Origin: Plutella xylostella
Taxonomy: Eukaryota; Arthropoda; Insecta; Lepidoptera; Plutellidae
Assembly: GCF_932276165.1 (NCBI RefSeq)
Contig: NC_063998.1
Location: forward strand, 6,894,501-6,958,500
DNA: 64,000 nucleotides
Direction: 5' to 3'
Below, one piece after another: positions 52,474-62,383 of the stretch (position 1 is its first letter; every line of letters begins with the position of its first letter). The position numbers and the translations under genes are program-made. The notes under the pieces are model-generated. The model had not been told where the DNA came from. It was given only the letters and a program-made list of their open reading frames with translations, and did not search any database.

Positions 52474-52782
52474 TGTAGTAAAACCACCAAATGTACACGA
52501 TATAGGTTTATTTCCATGACTTTCAGCATTATTCATAGTTTTAGCAATAAATTACATTTTTATAATCCACAGCTCAAACCACCATTTTTCATCCCAAAAA
52601 CCCAATTCCCTCCTTTTTCTGACATCTCGCCTGACATCTATTCCCTTCTGTCAATCAAATGTCAGTCTCCCTCAAGAGCGGTGTTGCCACTATTCCTCGT
52701 AACATAATAGAATCAATTAAAATATGAATTAATGTTGTGAAATAATACCCAATTTAGGATACTTTCACAGTGAACCTTACAG
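52474..52782 (-). repeat. LTR (right; 5' LTR if the element is minus-strand)
   Basis: 309 bp. By eye it is identical to 44888-45195 apart from one extra A at about 52740. On the minus strand the interior then begins GATCAGAAGCGGTGAGTAAC, which contains a splice-donor-like GTGAGTAAC but no obvious tRNA-complementary primer site. Confidence 0.85.
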
Positions 52783-52909
52783 TACTAATTGTATTTTTGT
52801 CTGGATCTATTTTATCTAGGGACGTAAAGCTACTTAGATGTGTCAAAGTTACCTAAAGTGGGTAATTCCATCCGCATGGCATGAGTTATGTAAGTTATGT
52901 TACCTGCAA

Positions 52910-53287
52910 CTGCCTCTGTGGTCTAGTGGTAGAAGCTTCGCTTCATGACCCAGAGGTCCCGGGTTCGATTCCCGGGTGGGACCATCAATTTGTGTTTCTA
53001 AATTGTGGTTCTAAGTTTGGTTAGGACATAGAAGGCTGATCACCTGATGTCCGAAACAGTGAAACGATCCATGCTGTCGGATGGGCATGTAAAGCAGTCG
53101 GTCCAGCGCCTAGCTCTCTCCAGTCGTGTCGGTCAATCCGTCCCATTGGGCTATGAGAGTGATGGAACAGAGAGTGCTCCTGTGTACTGCGCACACACTT
53201 GGGCACTATAATCTACTCCTGCGTACATGGCTGATCTCAATTGAGATTGGCCGCCGTAGTCGAAATTCGGCTAGGAGGACATTATTA
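52910..53287 (+). repeat. Complete tRNA-derived SINE (378 bp)
   Basis: Head with A box TCTGTGGTCTAGTGGTAGAA and B box GTCCCGGGTTCGATTCCCGG; body includes GGACATAGAAGGCTGATCAC; tail GGAGGACATTATTATT. It is bordered by a 15-bp direct repeat TTATGTTACCTGCAA (52895-52909 and 53288-53302). It has a tRNA-like head but is part of a longer unit, so it is not a tRNA gene. Confidence 0.9.
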
Positions 53288-53302
53288 TTATGTTACCTGC
53301 AA

Positions 53303-55285
53303 TGTTAGTATGATTGATGACGGATTTACGGCGAATATTCAAGTTGGTTCGCATCCCAAAATTAATTTCCTCTGAGTCAACCACAACATCTTGCCTGATA
53401 ATTTATTCTCTTTCACTGCTTAATACTATCAAAGAAGATTCCTTACGATCTTGCATTAATATTTAATCAAAGACAAGACCTTTATCGTAACTTTAAGATG
53501 TTTCCTTTCAGATTCTATGTAATTACATAGTTAATAGTATTAACGTGCATAAATATTTCACTACTGAAAACCAGTTTAATTTTACTACCCAGACCAAAAC
53601 GCATTACGGATATCCCTATTAGAGAATATCAATTACTTATTGATGTAATGGCTAAATCCATAGCCGGCCGAAATTCTGCTCTCTCATCCATTCAGTCAAA
53701 AAACGACTTTAGTACATATAACTACAGAGTTCCGAATCCAACTGATAGTCGGCTTGACCAGACGTGCCCTACCGTGCAAAATGGTCGACCACTTTTGTTC
53801 TATTATTTAACGCGTGCTCGTTAATTTATTGACCAATAACAGCGGCTGTTGATAATATTTCTCATTTTATTTCCACATCTATAACACTCTGTATGGGAAA
53901 AAGTTTTATGTCCGCGGCCACCTCGAGATGGCCCGTAATGTATCGCTGCTCTTAATGTTTTCAAAATTTCCGAGAAATTTTCCGTAAGAACCTACTTACG
54001 AGTATAGTCCTTTTACACTTACCTAATGACAAAAAGATTGAAAATATTGCTGCTATTATTGAAAATTATGTAGATTAGGTATAAGTATAAATATTGTTAT
54101 TAAAAGCTTTTAGTAACCTGAATGAAGCAGATCATTTTACCTACTTCTAACTAATAGACTACAGTCAAGTCACCTAAAGTTTTCTTCAATTGGGTCTCGG
54201 TTCCGATTCCGTCGACAAGTACACTGTGATCGTAGTCTAACTCTAAAGGGTTAATTTTCTTTTCAATTACGCTTAACTTCCACTTTCCACTCCATTCCTA
54301 TCAGTACCGCAGACTGGGGGATAAATTAGATCCAATTTAGAGAAATTTAATTCCATATCGGATAACTTTCCAACAATTATTTGTTCACTAAAGGTTTTGG
54401 TTCTTACACTCACTTTCAGTGCAATGTAATGAATATGTGTGATAACTTTTGATGTAGGTAATATCGTATCTATTCTAGGTAGGTAGTCATTTATTTTTCT
54501 ACTTGTTATACAATTCACACTTTGTTAATTTTGTCTTTTAAAGTTGATTAAGTATAGTACCTATGCATTGCAAATATTTATAGCAAGGATTCCTTAACAA
54601 ATTAATAATAAAAATTACGTTTTGAACTTTTGGAAAGGTACAAAAGTATACTTATACGAGTAGCTACCAATGAAGCCGGTCGCACAACGAATTTCAAATT
54701 ATTCGTTGGTCACAATGAAAACAAATGACGAGCAATTTTCATTTATACCTCATAACTACCTGGTGGAATAATGTCGTCATTACATGTTGCTGTGTAAAGG
54801 ATTTCGTTCTAATTAGCAACTGGGGACGCGCTCCCCTGATGAATATTAATTCACATCACCAAATATACGAATTTTAGACCCGCTTTGTGCCCTGCTTTGA
54901 TGAAGTTACATTGTTCCGAATTGTGTTATCGTTCATTTTAGTCATTGGAATATTATGTAATTGCACATGTTACGAACTTGGTTTAAAATAATATAATAAC
55001 AATAAGTAGGTACTTTATTACTCAATTTTTTTTATTTTCCACTACGTAGAAACAACATCTCATCAACAAATTAATAAACCGCAATGTTTTGTAATTTTTT
55101 ACTACGTATTTGTTATTCAATATCTATTGCTTTCTTTATTGTTCAATATCTATCGTTAGTTTGTTGACAATAATATTGTAAGCATACACCTGACCTGAGT
55201 GTAGAGTATCCTTGTTTTGATTTATCATAAGCTTCCGTAATAACACGGTCATTATTATTGTTCGTTCAGATATTATTTAGGTACT
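53303..55285. other. Intron sequence of sprint; no gene seen
   Basis: Non-coding AT-rich sequence with chance ORFs only. Confidence 0.45.
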
Positions 55286-55329
55286 ATTACATGATCAAAC
55301 GAACTTACCTGAAGTGAAGTTCGATCTTA

Positions 55330-55492
55330 ATTATCTTGACTTCGTCGAGGAGATTTATTTTAACCATGTAGTATCCCTGCTACACAAACTATTAATCGCA
55401 CATCATATTTAGCGCTAGTGTAAAAGAGGAAGAAACTGACTTCCGTTTCTACAGTAGCGCCACCACTCGGCCGCTCCGGCGGGATCTCATAT
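55330..55492 (+). repeat. DIRS left inverted terminal repeat
   Basis: Complement of 61662-61824. It contains TTTATTTTAACCATGTAGTA and CGGCCGCTCCGGCGGGATCT. Differences are confined to the outer 25 bases, where TTGACTTCGTCGAGGAG replaces TTGCCTTCGTCTCAGAG. Confidence 0.9.
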
Positions 55493-55581
55493 ATTTAGAG
55501 AAAGAGTAAATACAGGCAAATATCTTTGGAAATGGGAAATGATGTAAGAAACAACACTTACATAAAGGGAGGGAGGGATTT

Positions 55582-55693
55582 TAAATCTCCTCGACGAAGT
55601 CAAGATAATTAAGATCGAACTTCACTTCAGGTAAGTTCGTTTGATCATGTAATTATCTTGCCTTCGTCTCAGAGATTTATTTTAACCATGTAG
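55582..55693. other. DIRS internal complementary region (circle-junction template)
   Basis: The left part (55582-55660) is the complement of the left element end (55286-55364), including its 44-base extension. The right part (55659-55693) is the complement of the right end (about 61790-61824). The join reads GATCATGTAAT/ATTATCTTGCC with a two-base AT overlap, exactly the sequence expected if the two termini were abutted in a circle. Confidence 0.88.
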
Positions 55694-55820
55694 ATGTTCA
55701 GAGAACATAAAAAAAAAACAAAAGTTTAATCAAGTTCGTAGCAACAAAATAATAATATATTTATTCATTAAGAAAACCAATTTTTATTCAAACAATAATA
55801 AGTAGGTACTTCTTACACGA

Positions 55821-56756
55821 TTAGACTAATTGAGCTAGATTAGGGCTAGAATTAACAATAGGCCGATTATAGAAATTAGCAAATACGGACGACTGATCAG
55901 ACCGTCCTGCGGATTTCCGTATGGTATCGACACTAACTCCAGCTCGTAGAGCAGCTGACGTGGCAGCATGCCGAGTGCTGTGTGCTGTAAATATTGCAGT
56001 GTCGACCCCGCTGGCTTGCAGTGTTTGCTTTATCCAACGCCCGATGGTTTGATCAGTCGCGTTTTTATAAGGTCTCTTATATGTTATAAACAGGTTCTCG
56101 ACAGTGTTTGGTCTTTTGTCAGCAGAAGCCAAAACATAAGATTTTAGTGTGGTAGCCGGACATACAGACAATCTTTGAAGAAAGAATGGTAAATTCAAAA
56201 CGGGTTGTGGGCGACCAATACCAGAGGTTTTTATTAAATCAGTAATCGGAATGACAATTTTATCACTAAATTCTAAAATATTTTTTATCTTAATCAGAGA
56301 CAATGTCTGGGTCCTATGACCTGTGGCTAATGCTAAAAGTACAACACATTTTTTACTAAGCTGCTCTAAAGACAAGGAATCATTAGGATATTGATTACTT
56401 AAATAATCTAATACAATGTTAGGGTCCCACGTTATATTGTAGCGTGGGAAAGTAGGCCTCATTTTGAATACGCCTTTGAAAAATCTTTTCAGTTTTTCGT
56501 CACTGCCGATGGCGTTTAAAGAAATTAAAGATATGGCCGATCTGTGACTGTTTAATGACCCATAAGAGGAACCAGATTGATAACATTGTGTCAAAAAATC
56601 TAACAATGAGCTTATTTTAACATTATAAAAATCTACGTTATTTAGACAACAATAATTCCACCATTGCTTAAGGCTTGTGTTATACTGTGACTTTGTACTT
56701 TGAGTGAGAGAGGCTGACATAATGTCTACGGCAGACTCGGGAACCCCTTGTTTCAA
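55821..56756 (-). CDS. DIRS tyrosine recombinase
   Basis: About 311 residues. The frame is open a little upstream of 56756 and overlaps the end of the RT-RNase H frame by several bases; there is no ATG at the overlap, and the first is MSASLTQS about 13 residues in. An N-terminal core-binding part (SKSQYNTSLKQWW-like helices, residues ~15-100) is followed by the catalytic domain with Arg at ~148 (ATGHRTQTL), HSTR (His ~259, Arg ~262) and the nucleophile Tyr at ~296 (VFANFYNRP). This R-H-R-Y set is that of tyrosine recombinases of DIRS elements. It would integrate the circular cDNA by strand exchange. It is the last gene on the transcript, and the frame is intact. Confidence 0.9.
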   Translation of the reverse strand: MKQGVPESAVDIMSASLTQSTKSQYNTSLKQWWNYCCLNNVDFYNVKISSLLDFLTQCYQSGSSYGSLNSHRSAISLISLNAIGSDEKLKRFFKGVFKMRPTFPRYNITWDPNIVLDYLSNQYPNDSLSLEQLSKKCVVLLALATGHRTQTLSLIKIKNILEFSDKIVIPITDLIKTSGIGRPQPVLNLPFFLQRLSVCPATTLKSYVLASADKRPNTVENLFITYKRPYKNATDQTIGRWIKQTLQASGVDTAIFTAHSTRHAATSAALRAGVSVDTIRKSAGRSDQSSVFANFYNRPIVNSSPNLAQLV

Positions 56757-58409
56757 AAGTCCTTGCCTGATAACACACTCGCTGCCAGGGAAAGGTGTTT
56801 GTGCAGCGGGTGTTCTGTTCTGAAATAAGACGAAAGAAGGTTTTTACTAGGTGAAAATACAACAGGTTCTGTCGTACAAAGAGTTTTGAACAAGGGGAAC
56901 CACGCTTGCGATGGCCAGTATGGCACAACGATAATACCAGTGGCTTTGTCTGCAATTATCTTATTTAGGGTTTTCAAAATTAATGAAAATGGTGGGAAGG
57001 CGTAGAAATTATATTTATTCCAGCTTAACGTGAACGCGTCGATATTAAAAGCGTAAGGGTCTGGTTTCCATGACACATACATGCGGCATTTTGCGTTTAT
57101 TCGTGTTGCAAATAGATCTATATTTGGCTTACCAAAGCATGTTATTATTTTATTGTATGCTTGGGTACTGAGTTCCCATTCAGTATCTATGTTAACATTT
57201 CTTGATTCGCGATCAGCGTCTTTATTTTGGGATGAACGAATATACGAAGCAAAGATAAAAATATTCCTTTCTTCGCACCATTTCCATATGAGTTTAGTTA
57301 TATAAGTCAGATGAGGGTACTGTATGCCTCCCATTCTATTCACATACGCTATAGCTGTAGTGTTATCAACGCGCAAAAGCAGTTCACATTGCTTATAATC
57401 TTTAGCAAACGTTTTTAGACCGAAATAAACTGCGAGTAATTCTAAGTAGTTTATATGATGAACGCTCTCTTTGTCTGTCCATAAACCACCAGTGTGCTGA
57501 CCGTTGCACGACGCTCCCCATCCGGTCGTGGAAGCGTCGGTGAATATCTCAAGCCTATACTGACCATGCCGTATAGGGTTTGTTCCCGAAGGAAGTGCGT
57601 GTTTCCACCACAACAAATCTTGTTTAAGACTTTTTGGAATTGTCATGAATTTATTATAATCATCATTATTGTTAAGTAGGGCCAAATATTTAGTTCTTTT
57701 TAATGATTTTGTGTACAGCCATCCGTATGCTATGGCTGGACAGACAGCAGTAAGCGAACCCAAGAAACTGGCGAAATCTCGGATACGAATGTTTTTACCC
57801 TTTTCAATATGATCTAAAAGTACGTCTAACCGACTTAACATTTTTTGTATTTTTTGTTCGGGCAACTCTAATGTCATTTTATGAGAATTCAAAACAAAAC
57901 CAAGAAACTTGCATTTTTTGTCGGGTATTAGCAAACTTTTACTGTGATTTATGACAAATCCTAAACTTGATAAACATTCAATTGTTTTATTTATGTTATC
58001 AAGGCAATCCTGGTATGAATTTCCAAGACATAAAAAATCGTCAAGGTATCGTACAGACATTAGCCCTTGAGATCGCAGGTGTGTCAACACAGGCTGAAGG
58101 ATTTTCGTAAAAATATACGGGGCCGAACAAAGACCGAATGGGAGTGCAGTAAATTCGTATAAACCATTAAATCGAAACCGCAAGTATTTACGGTCCGTGG
58201 GACAAATTGATAGACAAAAATAGGCTTCTTTTAAATCAATTGCTCCCATAAAGCAATCTTTAGACATTAACCGTGAAGCGGTTCTAATATCCTCCATTTT
58301 AAAGTGTTCAGAAAAAATAAACTTATTCAATTTTTTTAGGTTTAAAATAAAGCGCATGGTCCCGTCACTTTTTGGTGTTAAGAAAATGTCGGAAACAAAC
58401 TGTCCGTCT
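56753..58409 (-). pseudogene. DIRS reverse transcriptase-RNase H, C-terminal ~90%, cut off from its start
   Basis: The frame is open from the insertion at 58417 down to the TGA at 56753-56755. Numbered from the internal Met at 58357: FMGAIDLKEAYF (first catalytic Asp, ~41), LPFGLCSAPYIF (~72-83) and RYLDDFLCL with the YLDD box at ~104-107. RNase H follows with FTDAS (Asp ~274), YLELLA (Glu ~306) and VDNTTA (Asp ~331). A C-terminal region with IDLFATRINAKC and GIIVVPYWPSQAWFP is typical of DIRS/PAT polymerases. The protein copies element RNA and degrades it. Its N-terminal segment lies on the far side of the 1417-bp insertion, at 59835-60072. Confidence 0.88.
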
Positions 58410-58417
58410 ATTGGGGT

Positions 58418-59834
58418 CTCAGATCAACTACAAATAGATTCGCAATCGCCGTGTGCACTATTCTCTTTCTCACTCAAACCATAGATGTTGCCGACAAAAA
58501 AATAAAACCTAAATATGGGGAAATTTAACTTATCATAATAACAAAAACAAAACTTGAGTATATCGTCGGTTGATAGGAAAAAGTCACTAAAGGCTAATTT
58601 TTCAATAGCCAGACAAAAGTTTTGCTGGGAAATAATTTTGATGCTGTTGCGTCTCAATGTTTCTCAATGTTTGTATTACCCAGATAACATTTATCTGAAT
58701 ATTGAAAAATCAGCCTTAGTGAGTTTTTCCTGTCAACCGACGATATAAGAAAAAAAACTTTACTCATACTTATTTGATTTCAATATAATTATTTAATATA
58801 CACAAACTGAGTGGATTGTATAATTCATTGTCTTCGTCCAATCGAAACAATCCTCTTCAAAATGTGCCGAACACAATTTTTGTATGTTTCCTTGGTTCCC
58901 AATTTGTGCGACCGGTAATGTCTATCCATTTTCTTGATATTTTTTTTTCTGTCGGAAACCTATGAAAGAGATAAATGGATGAGCATGAGCATTATATAAT
59001 CGTGGGCCAAATATGTGATGGGGTTTTTTTTAAAGGAAACACGTATTTCGTATCAATACAATAAACTTTATATTATACAGAAGAAATCACACATGGAAGA
59101 AAAAAAAAGAAACGAACGTTTCCTCACAATGAGAGGCACCTCATTTGAAAGAGGAGAATGACTTCTACAAAATACAATCTTCACAAAAACCGAATTCGTG
59201 CGCCCCATTTGTAAACCCAACCCGAGTCCGTTACAATTTCTAGTATTTTCTTTGCATACTATAATATTTGTGGGTAAAATAAATTTTCAATAACTTGCAA
59301 CACCATGTGATTTGTTATGATATGGTACCTCGTAATTTTTACTTAAAACTGATACTAAAAGACCTTACAGTATTAAAATTAGTATCGTTTTATATTAAAA
59401 TCGAGCCAATAGATAGTACTATGATGAATGTAAGCTTGTTAAACTTGATAGTATCTACTTACATGTGAAAATATATCTCATCCATCATTCCATCGTGTTT
59501 TCGATCATTATGCTCTATACAACCGAACAAAATCCACCCACCCATGTCACACACTCGTTAAGTGATGATAATAGTCTAATAAACTTAATAAACACCCACA
59601 AATCACTAGCAAATCAAAAATAAATAGCATTTAGAAAATTTTGTTGTAACTGTCAGCCTTTGTTTGGCACAGATTTTTCATTTGTTTCATTGTTTGGCAC
59701 AGAGAACTGACGTAAACAGGCGCCACAGCAAAAAGGACAAAAAACATTTACAGCTTAACGTTTCTTTCTTACGCTTAATGTAGCTAAGCGTCTCTTTTTC
59801 GCAATGTCAGAACTGTCACGATTATACCCCTGTG
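58418..59834. mobile_element. 1417-bp non-coding insertion in the DIRS RT, 8-bp target duplication
   Basis: ATTGGGGT occurs on both sides (58410-58417 and 59835-59842). Removing one copy and the insert would reunite the RT frame, which confirms the borders. The insert ends are CTCAGATCAACTAC and, inverted, CACAGGGGTATAAT: weak terminal repeats sharing only C.CAG. An 8-bp duplication fits hAT or P superfamilies. No transposase ORF is found. A foldback element is nested inside. Confidence 0.75.
58559..58747. mobile_element. Nested foldback MITE (189 bp)
   Basis: Arms of about 48 bases pair almost completely: left TATATCGTCGGTTGATAGGA..., right the complement of TATATCGTCGGTTGACAGGA.... The spacer includes CTCAATGTTTCTCAATGTTT, a short tandem word. 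Confidence 0.7.
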
Positions 59835-60072
59835 ATTGGGGTACACTTTTTTATCGCTTTTATCTCCAGCAAATGCAATAATTCCTTATCTAAAGATATT
59901 ATTTCAGATTCTGTAAATTTACGTTCTGTGTAAGAAACTTGACTAGGAATATTCAAAAATGGTAAACTATAACCGCTGATTGTATTTAAAATGAATTCAT
60001 CAGTGGTAATTTGTTTCCAACGGTCCTTAAAAAAACGTAAGCGACCAGCATGTGGTAATAATACCTGAGCTT
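59835..60072 (-). pseudogene. DIRS RT N-terminal segment, separated by the insertion
   Basis: On the minus strand a frame overlapping the gag C-terminus in another phase continues with LLPHAGRLRFFKDRWKQ and SYTERKFTESEIISLDKELL up to the 8-bp repeat at 59835-59842. This is the segment preceding the RT palm in DIRS polymerases. It is followed directly by the insertion, so translation would run out of frame. The overlap implies the RT is reached from gag by frameshift or reinitiation. Confidence 0.75.
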
Positions 60073-60078
60073 GCGCAT

Positions 60079-61058
60079 CTAGGTCTGGCGATCGTCGCGG
60101 CGTGGAGGCTGCGCTGGTTGCCTCGCCGCAGGCGGGCGGCGCGGCGGCGGCGGCGGCGGCGGCGGCCGGCGGGCCGGTGGCGGGGGAGGCGGGGGCCGGC
60201 GTCGTTGGACATATGGAGTTCTCTGCCCACCTCGGCTCGGTTGGAATGGGCCAGTGCGATACTGCTGGCGGTACCGAGGTGGTGGGCCTCTCGAGTTTAA
60301 ATTGGTACCGGAAGTACCTGCAGTCGGTCCTTGGATTATCTGTCCTGTCCTCATGATGCCCCGCGAGTTTTTGACTAGCTCACAAAGTTTATCTCCAAAC
60401 AGAAAACTATCTCTTCTTCTTTCTTTGAAGGATTCTATGAGAGGTTTGTCGATCAGAGGAAGAATCAATGCCCGACGGGTCTCAGTTTCGGCGAAGTGAG
60501 AATCGGCGAGAATCTTAGCCGCGTCATTTAGGTTTCGGACAACATCTGCTTTGTCCATGTTCTTCTTCAGCAATGAAGTCATGGCTGAACCAAGTGCTGA
60601 GAGAGCTTTTCCAATTTGGCTCTGTTTTTCTAACAAGCGCTTGTCTCTAGTTTTTGCGTTTTCATGCAGCATGTTAGTTAACTCGGGGTTAAGCATGGGC
60701 GGTTTTGTAGACGGACAATTTTTCGGGAATAAGTATTTTTTAAGAAGGTCAGCCTTTTCGTCTTTTTTTAGTCCTTGTAACAACACTCGCTCGAACCTTT
60801 TTGCTATAGCCTCTTGGATATCTTCTCCCCATTCTAGAGGCTCGTCTTCGAAAACGCCTAGGGCTTCCAGCAATTCAGTATCTATTTCGGGATCAACCTC
60901 TGGTACGGGATCCATAGATTCAGAATTTGTGACGTCAACGGACGTGGGTCCGGGCGGCGGTGCTGACGGCGACGACGGGGGCGGCTGCGGCGCCTCAACC
61001 TCATTTTCAGAGTCATTTGGAATCGCCTCTATTCCATCTACTTCGTCGAGGAGATGAT
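60079..61058 (-). CDS. DIRS gag-like protein, main exon
   Basis: From the likely splice acceptor at 61059-61061 to the TAG before 60079, about 326 codons. It begins DHLLDEVDG, is acidic and Pro-rich (VEAPQPPPSSPSAPPPGPTS), then has a helical middle (DIQEAIAKRFERVLLQGL, then ALSALGSAMTSLLKKNMDKA), and ends in an Arg/Pro-rich tail (RRPPPPPPPPRRPP). The layout fits the Gag-like first ORF of DIRS/PAT elements, which packages the RNA; the basic tail could bind nucleic acid. The frame can also be read from an ATG at 61182, but that adds two copies of MIYIKCYFAF from a tandem duplication and is less likely than splicing from 61555. Confidence 0.75.
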
Positions 61059-61410
61059 CTGAAAATGCAAAATAGCATTTTATGTAGATCATTTGCAACC
61101 TTGGTTCATCCACCAAAATGTGGGTAGTTTGAAAAAATAAGTAAAAATGTGGGAATGCGAAATAGCATTTTATGTAGATCATTTTAGCAACTTTGGTTCA
61201 TCCACAAAAAAAATGTGGGTAGTTTTAAAAAAATAATGCGAATAAAAATTTTTTGTTTTTGAAATTAGCATAATGTCATGCTGAAATAGCTTCTGGATAA
61301 CATGCGCGAGTTATCTCGGAACAAAATTGGCCACTGATTAACATGCTCGTGTTAATTCTGGGAAAAAATTATTCAAATAATTTTAAAATGAGTTTTAAAA
61401 TAATAAATAC
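61059..61410 (-). other. Probable intron in the DIRS gag gene, with a 90-bp tandem duplication
   Basis: On the minus strand the donor GAAG|GTATTT follows 61411 and the acceptor GCATTTTCAG precedes 61058. Splicing joins the two coding parts in the same phase. The intron contains two copies of a 90-base unit (about 61063-61240; AATAGCATTTTATGTAGATC at 61071 and 61161). Confidence 0.55.
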
Positions 61411-61555
61411 CTTCAAATTGTACATCGTCCTCTTCGCTGGAGTAGATAATACGTTGGGAATTCCTTTTTCTTTGCTCTTCGAGCCTCCTTTCGTACCTTT
61501 TCCTCTTTCTTTCCCATCGTTCTTCTTTTGACTCGTTCCGTTTGCGTTTAGGCAT
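61411..61555 (-). CDS. DIRS gag-like protein, short first exon
   Basis: Starts at the ATG at 61553-61555 and gives about 48 residues: a strongly basic, charged helix (MPKRKRNESKEERWERKRKR...) and then an acidic patch (SSEEDDVQFE). It ends at the donor GTATTT with one base over, which matches the acceptor phase of the main exon. The basic region could act in nuclear import or nucleic-acid binding. Without splicing the frame ends at 61373. Confidence 0.6.
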
Positions 61556-61661
61556 CTTATAATGTTTATTTTAAAAGTGAATTTTAAATTAAAACTGCTT
61601 AATTTAAAATAACTGAAAATACGAAGCGAGCGACGTGCGATCGTCGTGCGCGCACGGAAAA

Positions 61662-61824
61662 ATATGAGATCCCGCCGGAGCGGCCGAGTGGTGGCGCTAC
61701 TGTAGAAACGGAAGTCAGTTTCTTCCTCTTTTACACTAGCGCTAAATATGATGTGCGATTAATAGTTTGTGTAGCAGGGATACTACATGGTTAAAATAAA
61801 TCTCTGAGACGAAGGCAAGATAAT
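61662..61824 (-). repeat. DIRS right inverted terminal repeat
   Basis: Complement of 55330-55492. It lies upstream of gag on the minus strand, so it likely holds the promoter. The outer boundary at 61824 is fixed by the internal complementary region. Confidence 0.9.
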
Positions 61825-62182
61825 CTTTATTTATAACATTATAAAACTTAACTATCGTCCTAATACCTTCAAAGTTTTTATAGTTTCATCATTGGCTACA
61901 CAAACATTGGCACTACAAAACTGATACTTAAAATTATCATTTGTGGCTCTATATAGTCAACTTAATCCATAACCAATTTTTATTTGTGATCCTCATTTTT
62001 CTTCGGTCTTCCGAGCTCAGAGTTCCCCAATGAGAGTACCTACCCCGTCTGCTGCACTCCTTCCCTTATTTTCAAGAATTTGTCTATATTTGTCTCATTT
62101 CTTTCCATTAAGTGTCCAAGAGTTTGTTTGTTTACATATTTTTTTTTCAAGATTTTAAGAATTCGCCTCTCTTTGTTTACAG
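61825..62182 (+). other. Intron end before the sprint exon at 62183
   Basis: Pyrimidine-rich sequence ending CTCTTTGTTTACAG. Nothing else recognised. Confidence 0.6.
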
Positions 62183-62383
62183 AGTCGAGAAAGCCTATCA
62201 TCAGACGAGGAAGGCGCGCGGGGAGACTGCTCCTCAGTAGGCTCCTCAGTGTCGGGGTACGAGGAGCAGCCTCCGTGCGACATCGGCACCCTGGAGCGGC
62301 TCATCCGGACGCACCCGGTGTGGTTCCTGCCCGGCATACAGAGGGCTGGTGCCTTCCATTTGCTGCAGGGGAAAGAGGAAGGG
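62183..62383 (+). CDS. spri: sprint exon: acidic linker and start of SH2 domain
   Basis: 67 codons between TTGTTTACAG and GGG|GTGAGT, phase 0 at both ends. It begins SRESLSSDEEGARGDC, then LERLIRTHPVWFLPGIQRAG followed by AFHLLQGKEEG, the first strand and helix of the SH2 domain as found in sprint/RIN proteins. The W-F-L-P-G-I-Q-R segment is characteristic of this family and fixes the gene identity. It is separated from the previous exon by a 23-kb transposon-filled intron. Confidence 0.88.

Larger units (their letters stand above)
44888..52782 (-). mobile_element. 7.9-kb non-coding LTR retrotransposon (LARD-like)
   Basis: Two direct repeats of 308 and 309 bp, each starting TGTAGTAAAACC and ending AACCTTACA, bound the element, and GTAC is duplicated outside (44884-44887 and 52783-52786). 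The repeats differ only by one A in a short A run, so the insertion is recent. An AATAAA on the minus strand close to one LTR end (complement of 44921-44926) suggests minus-strand transcription. In 7.3 kb of interior I find no gag, protease, reverse transcriptase or integrase motif, and no convincing primer binding site or polypurine tract. It must depend on proteins from another element. It contains hairpins, a MITE, a LINE tail and a Mutator-like insertion, listed separately. Confidence 0.8.
55286..61824 (-). mobile_element. DIRS-type tyrosine-recombinase retrotransposon (6.5 kb)
   Basis: All DIRS hallmarks are present. There are 163-bp inverted terminal repeats (55330-55492 and 61662-61824). 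The left end has a 44-base extension (55286-55329). An internal complementary region (55582-55693) joins the complements of both outer ends. Minus-strand genes run in the order gag, RT-RNase H, tyrosine recombinase. There is no LTR, no integrase and no target duplication. The internal region lets the linear cDNA be closed into a circle for recombinase-mediated insertion. The copy carries a 1417-bp insertion (58418-59834) in its RT, so it cannot be autonomous now. Confidence 0.9.

Noticed and set aside
52911..52982. tRNA gene
   Set aside because: A and B boxes are good, but the sequence continues into a 378-bp unit with target duplication and a second partial copy at 26107: a SINE.
60052..61057. 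Plus-strand ORFs of 81 to 168 codons opposite the DIRS gag
   Set aside because: Shadows of the gag frame on the other strand; Ala/Arg-rich because gag is Pro-rich.
61059..61182. Gag start at the ATG at 61182
   Set aside because: It lies in the probable intron within a 90-bp tandem duplication; the basic exon at 61555 joins in phase and gives a better start.
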